Source of the DNA: Caenorhabditis elegans
Lineage: Eukaryota; Nematoda; Chromadorea; Rhabditida; Rhabditidae
Reading direction: 5' to 3'
NCBI RefSeq assembly: GCF_000002985.6
Contig: NC_003284.9
Location: 9,424,001-9,488,000 of the forward strand
Length of the DNA stretch: 64,000 bases
Numbering within the stretch: the first letter of the stretch is position 1; each line of letters begins with the position of its first letter. A program made the position numbers and the translations under genes. A model generated the notes under the pieces. That model saw only the letters and a list, made by a program, of their open reading frames with translations. It did no database searches and was not told the origin of the DNA. Positions 14,160-26,284 of this stretch are shown here, in pieces.

Positions 14160-15790
14160 TCTTTCAGAATCTCTTTCAGAATATATTAACAATATTTCAG
14201 TAGGTACAAGAAACTTCGCGTAGTTACAGAAATAGTACATTTTCAGCCTTACCTTTTAGTGCGTATTTTATTATTTAATGAAAACTACCATTTATAGGCA
14301 AAAATAGAGGGATTTTCCAAACTTTGAAAATTCATAAATCTCTTCAAAGTAACTTTTTTTGAAATGTCTTTCAGAAACTTTGTAGTAAATTTTAAGCTCT
14401 TTTAGAATTTACTAACAATATTTCAGTAGGTACAAGAAGCTTCACGTAGTTACAGAAATAGTACATTTTCAGCCCTTCCTTTTAGTGCGTATTTTATTAT
14501 TCAATGAAAACTACCATTTATAGTCAAAATAAATGGATTTTCCAAACTTTGAAAATTCATAAATCTCTTCAAAGTAATTTTTTTTGAAATGTCTTTCAGA
14601 AACTTTGTAGTAAATTTTAAGTTCTTTCAGAATATATTAACAATATTTCAGTAGGTACAAGAAGCTTCACGTAGTTACAAAAATAGTACATTTTCAGCCT
14701 TACCTTTCAGTGCGTATTTTATTATTTAATGAAAACTACCATTTATAGGCAAAAATAGATGAATTTTCGTAACTTTGAAAATTCATAAATCTCTTCAAAG
14801 TAACTTTTTTCGAAATGTCTTTCAGAAACTTTGTAGTAAATTTTAAGCTCTTTCAGAATATATTAACAATATTTCAGTAGGTACAAGAAGCTTCACGTAG
14901 TTACAGAAATAGTACATTTTCAGCCTTACCTTTCAGTGCGTATTTTATTATTTAATGAAAACTACCATTTATAGGCAAAAATAGATGAATTTTCGTAATT
15001 TATAAAATTCATAAATCTCTTCAAAGTAATTTTTTTTGAAATGTCTCTCAGAAACTTTGTAGTAAATTTTAAGTTCTTTCAGAATATATTAACAATATTT
15101 CAGTAGGTACAAGAAGCTTCACGTAGTTACAAAAATAGTACATTTTCAGCCTTACCTTTCAGTGCGTATTTTATTATTTAATGAAAACTACCATTTATAG
15201 GCAAAAATAGATGAATTTTTGTAACTTTGAAAATTCATAAATCTCTTCAAAGTAACTTTTTTTGAAATGTCTTTCAGAAACTTTGTAGTAAATTTTAAGC
15301 TCTTTTAGAATTTACTATCAATATTCCAGTAGGTAAAAGAAGCTTCACGTAGTTACAGAAATAGTACATTTTTAGCCCTACCATTTAGTGCGTATTTTAT
15401 TATTTAATGAAAACTACCATTTATAGTCAAAAATAGATGAATTTTCGTAACTTTAAAAATTCATAAATCTGTTCAAAGTAACTTTTTTTGAAATGTCTTT
15501 CAGAAACTTTGTAGTAAATTTTAAGCTCTTTTAGAATTTACTAACAATATTTCAGTAGGTACAAGAAGCTTCACGTAGTTACAGAAATAGTACATTTTCA
15601 GCCCTATCTTTTAGTGCGTATTTCATTATTCAATGAAAACTACCATTTATAGACAAAAACAGATGGATTTTCCAAACTTTGAAAATTCATAAATCTCTTC
15701 AAAGTAACTTTTTTTGAAATGTCTTTCAGAAACTTTGTAGTAAATTTTAAGCTCTTTTAGAATGTACCAACAATATTCCAGTAGGATGTG
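14160..15790. repeat. Tandem satellite, 226-bp period, about 7 copies
   Basis: The marker TAGGTACAAGAA (with variants) recurs at 14201, 14427, 14652, 14878, 15104, 15330, 15556 and, truncated, 15782, a spacing of 225-226 bp. Each unit contains CACGTAGTTAC, AATAGTACATTTT, GTGCGTATTT and ACTACCATTTATAG. Two variants are visible just before the marker: TTTCAGAATATATT (first, third, fourth and fifth markers) and TTTTAGAATTTACT or a close relative (second, sixth, seventh and eighth). The array stops abruptly inside the last unit. No reading frame runs through it. Confidence 0.93.
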
Positions 15791-16397
15791 TTTAAAAATC
15801 TGAATGAACACAAAATTTGCAACAAAATCGCTATGGGTATTTTCAAAACAGTTAATTTAAAGCGGAATATTAATTTTTAAAGTTTTGAAAATCCACTAAC
15901 TTTGCATATGAATTGTCAGTTCAAATCAATTTCAAAATGTACTTCAAAATGTTTGACTGAAAATGCACTTTTTCTTTGCGGTTATAGAAGCTTTTGGAAT
16001 TTAGTTTTCAAACTTTGAAAAAACCCCTTTTTTCTGTTAAAATCTACTTTTCTGCTCTGAATTTTGTCTTGTTGTTTTGCTATGACAAGTTTAATGAGAC
16101 AGATTTTTACATTCAAAAGGCTTTTTGAAAAATTAACAAAACTTCCCATTTCCCATACAAAAATCATCATATATTATTCCAAACTGAAAGGAATATAGAG
16201 TCAACAGAAAATGGCAGGAAATTTGTATATGAACAAATAAATAAATAAAGATATGCAGGAAATGAAACAAAATAAATAATGACAAAAAAAAGTTGTCGCT
16301 GGCCAGCAATAGATATGCTATTGAAATCACAAAATACGTGGCATTTTTGGTATGTATGACGAGATGGTTGATAGTTTCGCATTCAACTGATTCTTCC
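15791..16397. other. Between the satellite and memb-1
   Basis: AT-rich DNA, probably including the memb-1 3' UTR. The minus-strand frame extending from the memb-1 last exon is only antisense or UTR reading. I see no separate gene. Confidence 0.5.
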
Positions 16398-17564
16398 TCA
16401 TCCACGCCAGAATCGGTAAAATGCGTACATGAAGATGCAGCAGACAATGCATCCAATCACAAATAGGATCCAATCCTCACGAACACGCCGATCGATGACT
16501 TGAAGTGTCGAGTTAGAGAGACCCAACTCAAAATATGTTTTTAAAAGTTGAAATTAGAAATGTAACTTACAGCTTGGCCAATTTCATGCATTTTTCTCCC
16601 AACGCCGCGTAAATTTAAATGCTGGGATTTCAAGTTTTCGAGTACAGCAGATCCTTGACTTATCAGATCGTCAAGCTGCAATTATTGCTTTTAAATTCAT
16701 TTTTTTCAATTAACGGAAGACAAAAATTTAATTTTAAGTGGTAAGTACCATAAACGTTATCTGAAAACTCACATGAGTGTGGGAAGATTGCAGGCGATCA
16801 TTGAGAAGAAGCTCGTGGTCTCCAATTGAAAGCGCTGTATCGTTTGGCCGATATCTGAATTTCTAGTTACATACATTCAATGTTTCAAATTTTTGATCAA
16901 CTTTAATTTACATTCAATCTACTAAATCTGTTACACAAATCAGAAGTGAGAGAACTATTTTGTTTTCTTTCGCAGGATTGACAAAACTTCGTTACAGCAA
17001 AATCCTTTGATCAAATGTATAAATTTGCAAATAATTTTAACAAACTTGTATACACCAGCGTTTTTATACCGTCCATATTTTCTTGCAGCAATTTAATCGT
17101 CTTTGTTTCGTTTGATAATTTGAGAAAAAAAATACTTACCGCGTCCTAAGAAGCTCATCTCGTTCAGTAGCAGCTCTCCATCTTTGTGTCATTCTCGTGT
17201 GTACTGCCGAAACGGCCATATCAACTCTGTGGACGTCGGCGCGTAACTGATCAACTCTCATTCGGGCCTGAATTTTTGAATTATTGATTTTTTGTCTTAT
17301 TTCTTCCAAATTTTCTCACCGCTTGCCGCCTCGCTGGAGGTTCTCGAGAAACGTAATTATCTAATGTCTGGCAGTTTTCCTTCAGGGTTCTAAAAAATTA
17401 TTTTAATATTCAAAAAAATATTTTAAGTCAGCTCACATGACATCACCATATATGCACTGTACAACAACTTGCGCATCTTGTTCGTTTTGAGTGCCTTCTA
17501 GTCGTCCAAGGTCATGTTGAACCTTCTGTAGAAGAAAATTGGTGCTTTGGTAAAGAGCCTCCAT
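16398..17564 (-). CDS. memb-1: Membrin, Golgi Qb-SNARE
   Basis: Qb-SNARE (GOSR2/Bos1 family) that acts in ER-to-Golgi and early Golgi vesicle fusion. Six exons in transcript order: 17564-17437, 17389-17320, 17267-17140, 16854-16773, 16675-16571 and 16526-16398, giving 213 residues, the usual membrin length. The N-terminal half (MEALYQSTNFLLQ, then REPPARRQARMRVDQLRADV) matches the membrin helical domain. The SNARE motif covers about residues 125-185, with the zero-layer glutamine at Gln154 in LKSQHLNLRG, followed by the family hallmark LGLSNSTLQVIDRR. A C-terminal transmembrane anchor spans about 190-208 (WILFVIGCIVCCIFMYAF), leaving a short basic luminal end. The ATG lies 7 bases after a TTTCAG acceptor. 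From memory this is B0272.2. Confidence 0.93.
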
Positions 17565-20451
17565 GGATAAACTGAAAAACTTTCAATTACAAATGTGAAA
17601 TTCAAAAAAAAAATATCTGAATCCAAGAATAAGTAAAGTACAGATGTGTCCCCGCGTAAATCGAGGGGTGAGTCGTCGTACGCAAACACAACGACGCACA
17701 AGTGCACAGTGTGACGTCAACATAGAACGGCAATGAAAGAAAGGGGAGTAACGACGAAAGGAAGGAGGCATGTGTATAGATGGAGAAATAGTGTCAAAAG
17801 TGGAAGGAAAGAAAAAAAAAACGAAAAAGAATGGTAAATTGCAAACTTTGCTTGACATTCTGTAAGCTGAAACAGGGGTTCAAACAGTTTTTTTTCTTCC
17901 AAATTATTCCACGCATAGGTTCAATGAAAATCCTGCTTAAGAACTAAGAAAGACTGTTGTTTTTTATCTGACCGAGAAAAAAAAAATACCGAAATCATAT
18001 GTAGTCTAGTGTCCAAAACTTTGAATGTGCGTTTATTATCGATACTGAGAAATTATCGCTTTTTTCTTGTATTTACTTATTCAATATTTTGAAATACTTC
18101 TTGTGCCTCAAATAGGTGCGCTAGTATTAGAACAACATATCTATTTTGAGTACAAACTTAACTTATTTGCTTAGCATTGCTTTTCTCCAAACAGTAAATA
18201 GGAAAAGTTTGCAATAAGAGAAGCACTTTTGCAAATATTATAAGAAAACGCGATTAGTTTCACTTTGAAACCTCCGACTTTTCTCTGATGTTATGACTTC
18301 TAGTTTCCAGTGCGAATGCTATGAATAATCCTATTATGTGCCACCTATTTTGTACTTGCATTCTTGCATATTTTTTTGGCGTTTCTTCCAAAAAGTCAAG
18401 TCACTCCGTCCTTTTCCCTTTCAAACTCAATTTCAAATTCTCATTTATTTTAATGGTCAAAAAAGAAGAGAAAACTCACAATTCTTTTTTTTTTCTCCGT
18501 CTTCGTCTTTAGGGAAAGTGTCAGTTTTGTTTTTGTTTTCCACTGTTTTGGTAGATAACAATGAAAAAAAGTAGAACACGGACAACAAATAAACTTTTTG
18601 TTTCGTGTATTTTTTAGAGTTCAGTTAAAAAAAACAATTTTGGAAGGATTTTTTGTTCAAACGTTCTACACTTTCATTAAAAATATATTATGGATTTCTT
18701 GTTTTTTCTTTAAATAAAACCATAAAAACAAACAAATTGAGCATTTTCCTCTGTGATCATTTGAAATGAGATTTTCATTGAGCCGGTGAGCCCACAAACA
18801 GCTGTGTGCTGTCTGCTCTTCTCAGCCACTGATACGGCTTTTGAAATGGCAGTTATTTTCGTTTTTGTTGTCTTTTTTGATGTATTTCTCTTTTTTGATG
18901 ATTTGCTCTTTTTGTGGCAACCAATTTGCTTTGTGGTGGGCCCATCCAATTCCAATTTCTCACCACTTGAATTTCTAATGATGCAAAGAGAATATTTCTG
19001 AAGATGTATGTAATGTCGGCAAGTGTTTAACACATTTTATTGCTATTTGTTTCAAACGAAATATTATTGGACCCGAAAGTTTCTATTAATGGAAACTGTC
19101 AGAAGTTTGTAAGTTTTGTTTAATTTGTGTGTCAACTGCTCCATATTATTTTTAGGCAATCAATTTTGAACATACTAACTATTTTTCATTCGATGATAAC
19201 TTGATTTAGTCAATTAAATTTCAAAAATAATGCACAATTAATTTTAAAAGTTGAGTATCAAAATTTTTATATCGGAATTTTTTTAGTGACATTTCAATGG
19301 TTAAATAAAATACTTTTTATATGCAGAAATATTTTCAATTTCGAAAAAGTTGTTCAAGACGCAGCAGACAGAAGTTAATTTTTTTAAACACTACGTACCT
19401 ATAATATTTTGCATTTTTCAAATGTTTAAAAAATCTTTTTCTGCTGATTCAGGTGCAAATTACGTATAAGAAAATAACTGGTCACAATTCACCAAATTAT
19501 GTCTATCATCCATGATATTTGAAAACTACGTCGCTGGCAAGTTAAAAATCAATATTAAAAAAAAGGGTTCTATTTTGAAATTTTGATTTGTCAAAACACT
19601 ATTAATAAATTTTTGAAGAATTTCTATTATGGTACTGGGTGTTTTGTGTGCGTTGTATTTTCTCAAAGCAATACAAAATCTTACTACTCGACTTCTGAAA
19701 TTTAACAGTCAATGACATTATGAATTATGGCTTTTTGTGGAAACCAATCCTATTTCTTATCCTGATAAATAATTCACCATGTCAACTGAGTTTTCATCTG
19801 TTCTCCAGCTATCCTTCTCGTCGTTTTTCTTCACACTGCTTTTCACCACATCTTCTTTTTTCCAACTTTCTCCATCTTTTTTCTTGTCGCTCCAACAACT
19901 ATTCCATTTCACTACTCTTTCCATGATGCTACTGATGACGAGCAAAGTGAAACGGGGTCCGTGGGTGCATGCAGAATCAAATTTCACTACATTCACATTG
20001 CCCTCCACTGACTCTTCTTCGTAAATTTCAACTCTTTTTTTTTCAACGCCCTGTCGTGTATAGAACCCATCATTTGATTTATTCTAACTGAAATGGAAAA
20101 ATGAATGGAAAAGCGAATGGAAGGCGGAGGTCGGACGTGAGTCGTTTGCGTGCGCCAGGCATTTCCCTCCGTGACCAGCCAATTATTCTGCTTCGGCAAG
20201 TCCATCAAATCTTTACGTTTACGGCTCCCTCAGCTCTATTTCATCAAGCATGTATTCAAGACATTCATTTACATAAATTGATTGTTTTGGCATAAGGTCG
20301 TCTAGATAAAAAATGAAATGTAGTCAGGAAGTGACAGAAATCTCGTGTGAACGAGACACAAATTTTTTAAACAGTAGAACACAAAATATGTGATATATTG
20401 AAAACATCAAAGTCTATTCAATATTTCAATTAAGTTTTTCAAGTCATAAAC
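17565..20451. other. Long intergenic stretch upstream of memb-1
   Basis: No supported gene. About 17640-17770 is CpG-richer and purine-rich and may be the memb-1 promoter. The rest is AT-rich with pyrimidine runs (19780-19930), which account for the short open frames seen on both strands. Confidence 0.5.
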
Positions 20452-20607
20452 TGTTATGTATTCGAGGCCGAACAAGGAGGCGAAGACGAGTAGTTTATTA
20501 TTACATAACTAAGGAATGAATAGAAAGTTAGTATACATAGATAATGAGTTCACGTTACACGATCTCCATATCCACGTTAAGGGTTAGGTACACGTAGATA
20601 CCCAACA
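20452..20607 (-). repeat. 3' LTR
   Basis: On the minus strand it starts TGTTGGGTATC and ends ACATAACA, the TG...CA ends expected of an LTR. It is preceded on that strand by a polypurine tract. Confidence 0.8.
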
Positions 20608-21260
20608 TCTCCCCTCTTCAATGACAAACGAGAGCTTTGGTGAGGAGCCATCCACGAATGTCTTCTGAGGTTCTCACGGACCACCCTCCAGTGTGACCGT
20701 CGATATTGCCAATCCTTTGCACACGGTACTTCGGTGTTCACATCCTCCAATTGCGGGTTCCAAGTTAGCCACACTTCCCGTACCAATCGAAATATTTTTG
20801 ATGTCTATCCAACCTTCACCAACAGACTAAAAAACGTTGCTGCCTGAATATTAGACCCAACCTTGAATCATCCACACTGATTCCGCCTGTTCCACCATCA
20901 ACCTGTTGTATCCCAGTTCCTGGTTGTGGATCATGTTATGACCAATAACAATTTGTGCAATTGTCCAATGACTGAGCATTTGAAACGCATAGGTGGCCTT
21001 CACTCGCATCTTCAAAAGAGTTGAGCAATGATTCCTTCTTCTTTTCGACTTCAATCCAGAAGCCGCTCCTGTCCACCTTGACTGCAACTGCAGAGAGCAC
21101 GGCAGGTGCCTCTTCCCAAAGCTGACCTGATCCACCTCAGAGGTCTTTTCTTCCCAGTAGACATGTGTAGATCAAAACAATACCTCAGAGGTCTTTTCTT
21201 CTAAGTAGACATGTGCATGAAGCCAGTGGTGCAGTGAGCCCGAAAGATCCTGATCGCCAA

Positions 21261-21410
21261 TGTTATGTATTCGAGGCCGAACAAGGAGGCGAAGACGAGT
21301 AGTTTATTATTACATAACTAAGGAATGAATAGAAAGTTAGTATACATAGATAATGAGTTCACGTTACACGATCTTCATATCCACGTTAAGGGTTAGGTAC
21401 ACGTAGATAC
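21261..21410 (-). repeat. 5' LTR, six bases short
   Basis: It matches the other LTR except at one position (GATCTT against GATCTC) and lacks the terminal TGTTGG. On the minus strand it is followed by TTGGCGATCAGG, the presumed primer-binding site. Confidence 0.8.
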
Positions 21411-22663
21411 TTTCTAAAGTTACCCGCAAAATAATAGTCTTGCAAAACATTTGAAATTATGATCAAATTTAAAATCTAGTTTAAAATCTCAAGCTCAAAC
21501 ATGTTTAATATTGTTTTTAGAATTTGTTTCAATTCATTCATAATAGTCTGATATGACAAAGTATTATAATAAAACAAAAAAATTCCGAAAATTCCGGTAT
21601 AGGCTTAGAAATTATTATTTCTAAGCCTAAAATACAAAACGTATTTTTATGGGTTTACATTTTGTGAATCGAAGGGTTGGTAAATTTTGATTTTTGAAAA
21701 ATGAATTTAGAATACTGGCACGTTGATGAAAACCTATAGTTTTAAAATGCTTACAATCAATACATAAATATAATATTAAAAAAATATCTCCTTACATAAC
21801 GTTCGCGTTTTCTTTTTATACATTTGTATTCTAGAAAAAATTACAAAATTGGTTTTATATAGGTTGAAACAAAAATTTCAGAAAATAGATATTTTGTCTA
21901 TTTTTGTTTTATTAACGACAACAGTGGACAACAGTGTTAATTCAAAAGTTTTTATCGGTAGCCTTCTTTATGTTTTCGGATTGAACATTTTCTCACAGCT
22001 CCTCAACTAAATTGTTGATAAATGTGATTTTATGATACGTTTTTTTCATACGCGATGTCAACGAGCATCCGTGTTTAAAAAAATAGGCAACATATTTTAC
22101 ATCCAAGTTAATAATTTTTTAAAAAATTATTGCATTGTTATTGCCACCAAATATTTTGTTATTGTTTTGACGTGTTCAGGTCTGCCATCCCATCATACGC
22201 TCGCTCTTCAATCTTTTGCGGTGATGTTTCAACACCTGCATTGGTTGTCGTTTGCCCTTCATTTTCCTTGCCTCTTCTCTCCTCCACACAATTATGACTC
22301 ATCACTCTTGTCTCTTCCTCTCGTCTTTTTTTTCCTTTTGTCACTACTGTTCCCTTTTTCATGCGAGCTATCGGTAACCAGCATCTTTTACTGCCACACA
22401 AACTGATTAAAACAGTTTCAAATTGCCAAGTGAACCCTATATCGTTGGTTTCAATTAAGAAATTTTGTTTATTTTGTAGGCTAGTTGACGGCGACGCATC
22501 ATTGATAAGCTTCTCAGTCTCTCTTTCTCTCGTCTTCTTTTCCTTCATATAACATGTTTCTTTTTTCTTTTTTGATTATTTATGATATATCATTTCTCTT
22601 GTTATTTAGGTTTCTTTAATCTGTTCTGTTAATTCCGGTTTTTAGGGTACCAAAACCTGAGGT
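21411..22663. other. Upstream region of the 145-residue gene
   Basis: AT-rich, with pyrimidine-rich segments at 22230-22350 and 22500-22560. It ends in a TTTTTAG acceptor at 22638-22644, 19 bp before the next ATG. No gene seen. Confidence 0.5.
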
Positions 22664-23419
22664 ATGTGGCGTGCGGATGATGATAAGCCGAGCACTTCGA
22701 CTGCCTCAGCAAGACCTCCGACTTCAAAACACGCAAGTGTCACAAATTTAGAACGATCTAAATCATCGACATCGCTTTTCAAACGGGCCATTAGTCTTCA
22801 AGTAAGTTATAATCTTTTGTTTTAATGCCCGTAATAAATGTTTTTTAGTTTCTCGCGAGAAAAACGGATAGCTTAGTGGACAGAGAGAAAGCGGCGTATA
22901 TCAAAATGCGATATAAGGATACTGCAAAATATGTCATCTGGCCAATATGCAGACTTCCGGATAAAATAGAGCATCCAGTGAGTTCCTGAATTTTGAATCC
23001 ATGCAAATTTTGAAAAACAAAATTTCTCCATGCATTTGAAATGTGCTTGACTTGACAACTTCGTGGTGTCAATTGGTTAAATTGGAAACATTCCCAAGTT
23101 TTCAAGATTGGAGTTTGTAAAAAGGAATATATTATAACACCGAATTAATATTTTTTCGAAAAAAATAAATTGCAGAAATAGTTGGCGCTTGAGCAAAAAC
23201 ATGTTGAAGCCGTAATATAGTTTTCTAATGTCGTCATATAATTTTTAGAAACATGCTCCGCTAGTCCCGACTCCGCACGATCCTCGAGCAGTTCTCATGG
23301 AGCCTGATCTGGAAGATCACAAGTCTCCATACATGCCAGCCACCATAAACCACGTTTTACGATCGGATTCCGAAGACTCGAGTGATGCGGAACAAGTGCT
23401 CGAGATGACACGGTTATAA
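22664..23419 (+). CDS. Unknown nematode protein, 145 residues
   Basis: I do not recognise this gene. Three phase-0 exons with clean splice sites (22664-22801, 22849-22977 and 23249-23419) give 145 residues. The N-terminus is polar and Ser/Thr-rich (KPSTSTASARPPTS, ERSKSSTSLFKRA). The middle holds a basic/aromatic segment, REKAAYIKMRYKDTAKYVIW. The last third is acidic and serine-rich (RSDSEDSSDAEQ), resembling a casein kinase 2 target stretch. No signal peptide or transmembrane segment is seen. The ATG lies 19 bp after a TTTTTAG acceptor. A poly(A) signal is at 23650-23655. It converges with the minus-strand gene ending at 23861. The open frames, codon use and three in-phase introns argue that it is real. 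Confidence 0.75.
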
Positions 23420-23860
23420 TTTCATCTTGAATGTTATTATCGCACGAACGTATGCTCTTGTTCCAATTGTTATCCTCTGTTGCAAGCTAACGATCAATTT
23501 GCTAACACAATATTTCACTATGTACCTGCATGATTTGATGGAATCAATTTTTTGCAGTACAATTTGTGTATTTTACAGTTGCTCTTCAACCGAATCTACC
23601 AGCCAGTGTTAGTCATATTTCTTCAAATTTCCGGTGCCATCAAGACCAAAATAAAAAGCTCATCAAGTCTCCAAAATGTGATAAAATCGTTGACCTTTTG
23701 ACCAATCTATGTGGAATTGTACATTAGAATATTTATTTGCAATTATATTGGTTTTAAACAAAAATGAAAACACAAAATCAGAATAAATATAGAGAAAATG
23801 AAAATAGAAAAACAAAACCATGTGATCCGTTTTCATAACAACAGTTTCAGTGTCGGAACA

Positions 23861-25426
23861 TTAGAATTCAATCATAAGTGATCTTCCAAAATCTGTTGGA
23901 TCAATGAGCCCGTTTTCCAACAAAATCTCATCACATTGAATTTCATTGGAAATTCGCTTCACTTCGTTGGCTCTAAAAATACATTTTGTTCGGATTTTCT
24001 TTTGATTTGGATAAAATCTATGGGATTTCTTCAACAAAAATGTTAAAGCGCATAAAAATATTTCACTGTCTTTGCCGTTTATGCGAATGAAAAAAAAATA
24101 AATGTCTAATTTTATAGCAAGTTGGAACTTTTCTAGTAAAGGTATTAAAAATAAAATTATCTGTATTAAAAGTGGTGTAGAGCCACTGGTGAAACTGAAA
24201 AAGCACTCCTATAGTTAAAAAATAACCAAATATCATAGACAAATTTTTCAAAGATATGTTTAAAAAATATTATTGAAATTCAAAACGTGACAATTTTTCT
24301 TTTTTTTTGAAATCGTCGTTCAAAAAAAATCCCTTCGAGTTTTGTGGTCTAATTATGTTTTGAACATTAGTATTCTAACACTGTACAGACCCGAAGATGC
24401 TATGCTTTTTCTCAAAAAGTGAGAAAAACTCAGTAATTGTCACTTTTCTCCAGTTAATAAAAAAAAAATTAAAAATTTCACTGTAGTTTGTGGCAATTTT
24501 GGTACCATAGAAGTAGTTTTTAACAATTCTCCCACTGGCGCTACTCTACCTTTAATGCATATTAAATGCGCATTATTCTTCAAAACGTTTCACAATACAT
24601 CAATAACAAATATAAAAATGTACCTGTAAGCAGCAATGTGTTGAGGATCTGTCAACGCAGCCCTGTAACGACTGCGCATTTTTTCAATAATGTACTTATT
24701 CTCATCATCTGAGTCAGTTTCATAATCATCCATATTATCAAACGAAGCGAATTCCCAGTCCTCCAGAGATTCTTCAAATTCTTCCATGTGATCTGTTTTG
24801 GCATTAATTGTTTGATTTTGTTCATCTATTGAAGAGTCATCCAATTCAAAGTTCTCCGCTATTTCATCGAATACTTCGTCATCATCTTCTAACCATCGCC
24901 GAGGAAAGTAAAACTGCAATTATTCTCTCACAAAAATTTAATGAGTTCTTAAAAGTAATATAACAATATTGAAAATTCAAGAACATACCACAGCTCCATG
25001 CCTGATTCCGCAGATGCGTTTGATGTAGGAATCAAAAAGTTTCCCGAAGTAGTCGAACGCCCACATAACAATTAATCCTAATGTCAACTTGCTTCTAACA
25101 GCCTGAAATTGAAAGAGACAAAGAAATAAACATTGAGATATTAAGCATAGGCTGTTCACATCAATGCAACTAGGAATTTACAAAAAAAATTCAATCTTTG
25201 AAACGATTCAGTTGTTTCTAACTGCGTGCGTGCATGAATATTCTTTAGAATTCTTAAAACAAAAGCTCAATTTACCTAGAAAGCGCCAGCATTTTTTCAA
25301 TGTAACTCAGCAACTACTTTCAAACCATTTCTTTAAACTGACCATATACTTCTCTGCAAATGCATCCATTCGCTCCACAGCACTGTGAAGCATCTCCATC
25401 CCATGAAACCTTTTTATTGATTCCAT
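23861..25426 (-). CDS. Unknown protein, 199 residues, acidic middle
   Basis: I do not recognise this gene. Four exons in transcript order (25426-25343, 25102-24989, 24913-24624 and 23972-23861) join in frame to give 199 residues. ATG 25426 lies two bases after a TTCAG acceptor. The N-terminus (MESIKRFHGMEMLHSAVERM) is helical. A hydrophobic stretch at about residues 33-50 (LTLGLIVMWAFDYFGKLF) could be one membrane segment. Residues 75-145 are strongly acidic (LEDDDEVFDEIAENFELDD, DDYETDSDDENKY). The C-terminus reads DPTDFGRSLMIEF. The second intron is short and the third is 650 bp. It is tail-to-tail with the 145-residue gene, with 441 bp between the two stop codons. Confidence 0.75.
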
Positions 25427-26284
25427 ACCTGAATTTAAAAAATATAATCAATAACTGAAAATGAAAAGTAAGACAAGGTGCGCGTAAATGCATGGAATGA
25501 GGCAGTTAGAGAGTGTGAGAGCGTGACACATTATCCTCGTGGCCGAGTTTGCTGAGAAATATTTGAGCATGTAATCCGACGGATATTGAAAATCAAAGAG
25601 CAATTTCAAATTTGAGTGTTGTTGCTCAGCGATTACAGACAGATATTAATAAAGTATCAAATAATCTGGAATGTCCTGTTTTGAATATTATTTTTCAGGC
25701 CAGTTAATGATGTTGGGTCGTAGAAATGAAATCATGTAACGATGTAAGAAAATGAAAACTATCGATTTGAAAGAATTAAGAACAAAACCTCTTGCCGTCT
25801 CAAGCCCCAAATGGATCAGAAAATAGCTACGGTTACAAAATAAATTGAAAAGAAACCGAGCAAAGCTCAAACGCTGCCTGATTACTCAACAAAAGTCGAT
25901 TTGATCTGAGCTTTGAACTCCCCAATGGATGAAGTGAATAGGCCTGACAAATTTTCCTTTTTTTGATGTACAAATAATGTTTAAAAAACGTAGCACGCGT
26001 ATTTTTTACCTTCAACTTCTCTGACACAGGGGGTTTGTTTTTTTGGCTGGTCTACAATATCTGCAGATATTAATTTTTCTTGTTTATGGCTTTATCGGTA
26101 GCCTTTTTTTAATCAAATTAAACTGCAAACTATTCTAACATGCTCAAAACACTTTGTGCATAAATCTGATATATTGTTGTCTTTTAAACTGTCACTTCGC
26201 TGTATTTTGTTCCAAAAGTATATTATGAAAATATGACAAGTTCATTTGAAATACACATAAGTAGAAAATTAAAAATTTGATTCA
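25427..26284. other. Intergenic, no supported gene
   Basis: Upstream region of the 199-residue gene and downstream region of the membrane-protein gene, both on the minus strand. AT-rich, with short open frames only. Confidence 0.5.

Larger units (their letters stand above)
20452..21410 (-). mobile_element. Short LTR retroelement, minus-strand orientation
   Basis: Two long terminal repeats, 20452-20607 and 21261-21410, match over 150 bp with one visible mismatch. Read on the minus strand, the 5' LTR (the copy at 21261-21410) ends ACATAACA and is followed by TTGGCGATCAGG, in the position of a primer-binding site. The 3' LTR (20607-20452) begins TGTTGGG directly after the purine tract GAAGAGGGGAGATG, a polypurine tract. 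The 5' LTR lacks the first six bases. The interior is only about 650 bp. It carries open frames broken by stops, and I see no reverse transcriptase, integrase or protease motif. It is therefore an internally deleted or non-autonomous element. No target-site duplication is obvious. Confidence 0.8.

Noticed and set aside
22159-22548. 129-codon minus-strand frame rich in Lys/Glu/Arg
   Set aside because: It is the complement of a pyrimidine-rich stretch upstream of the 145-residue gene; low-complexity composition explains the open frame.
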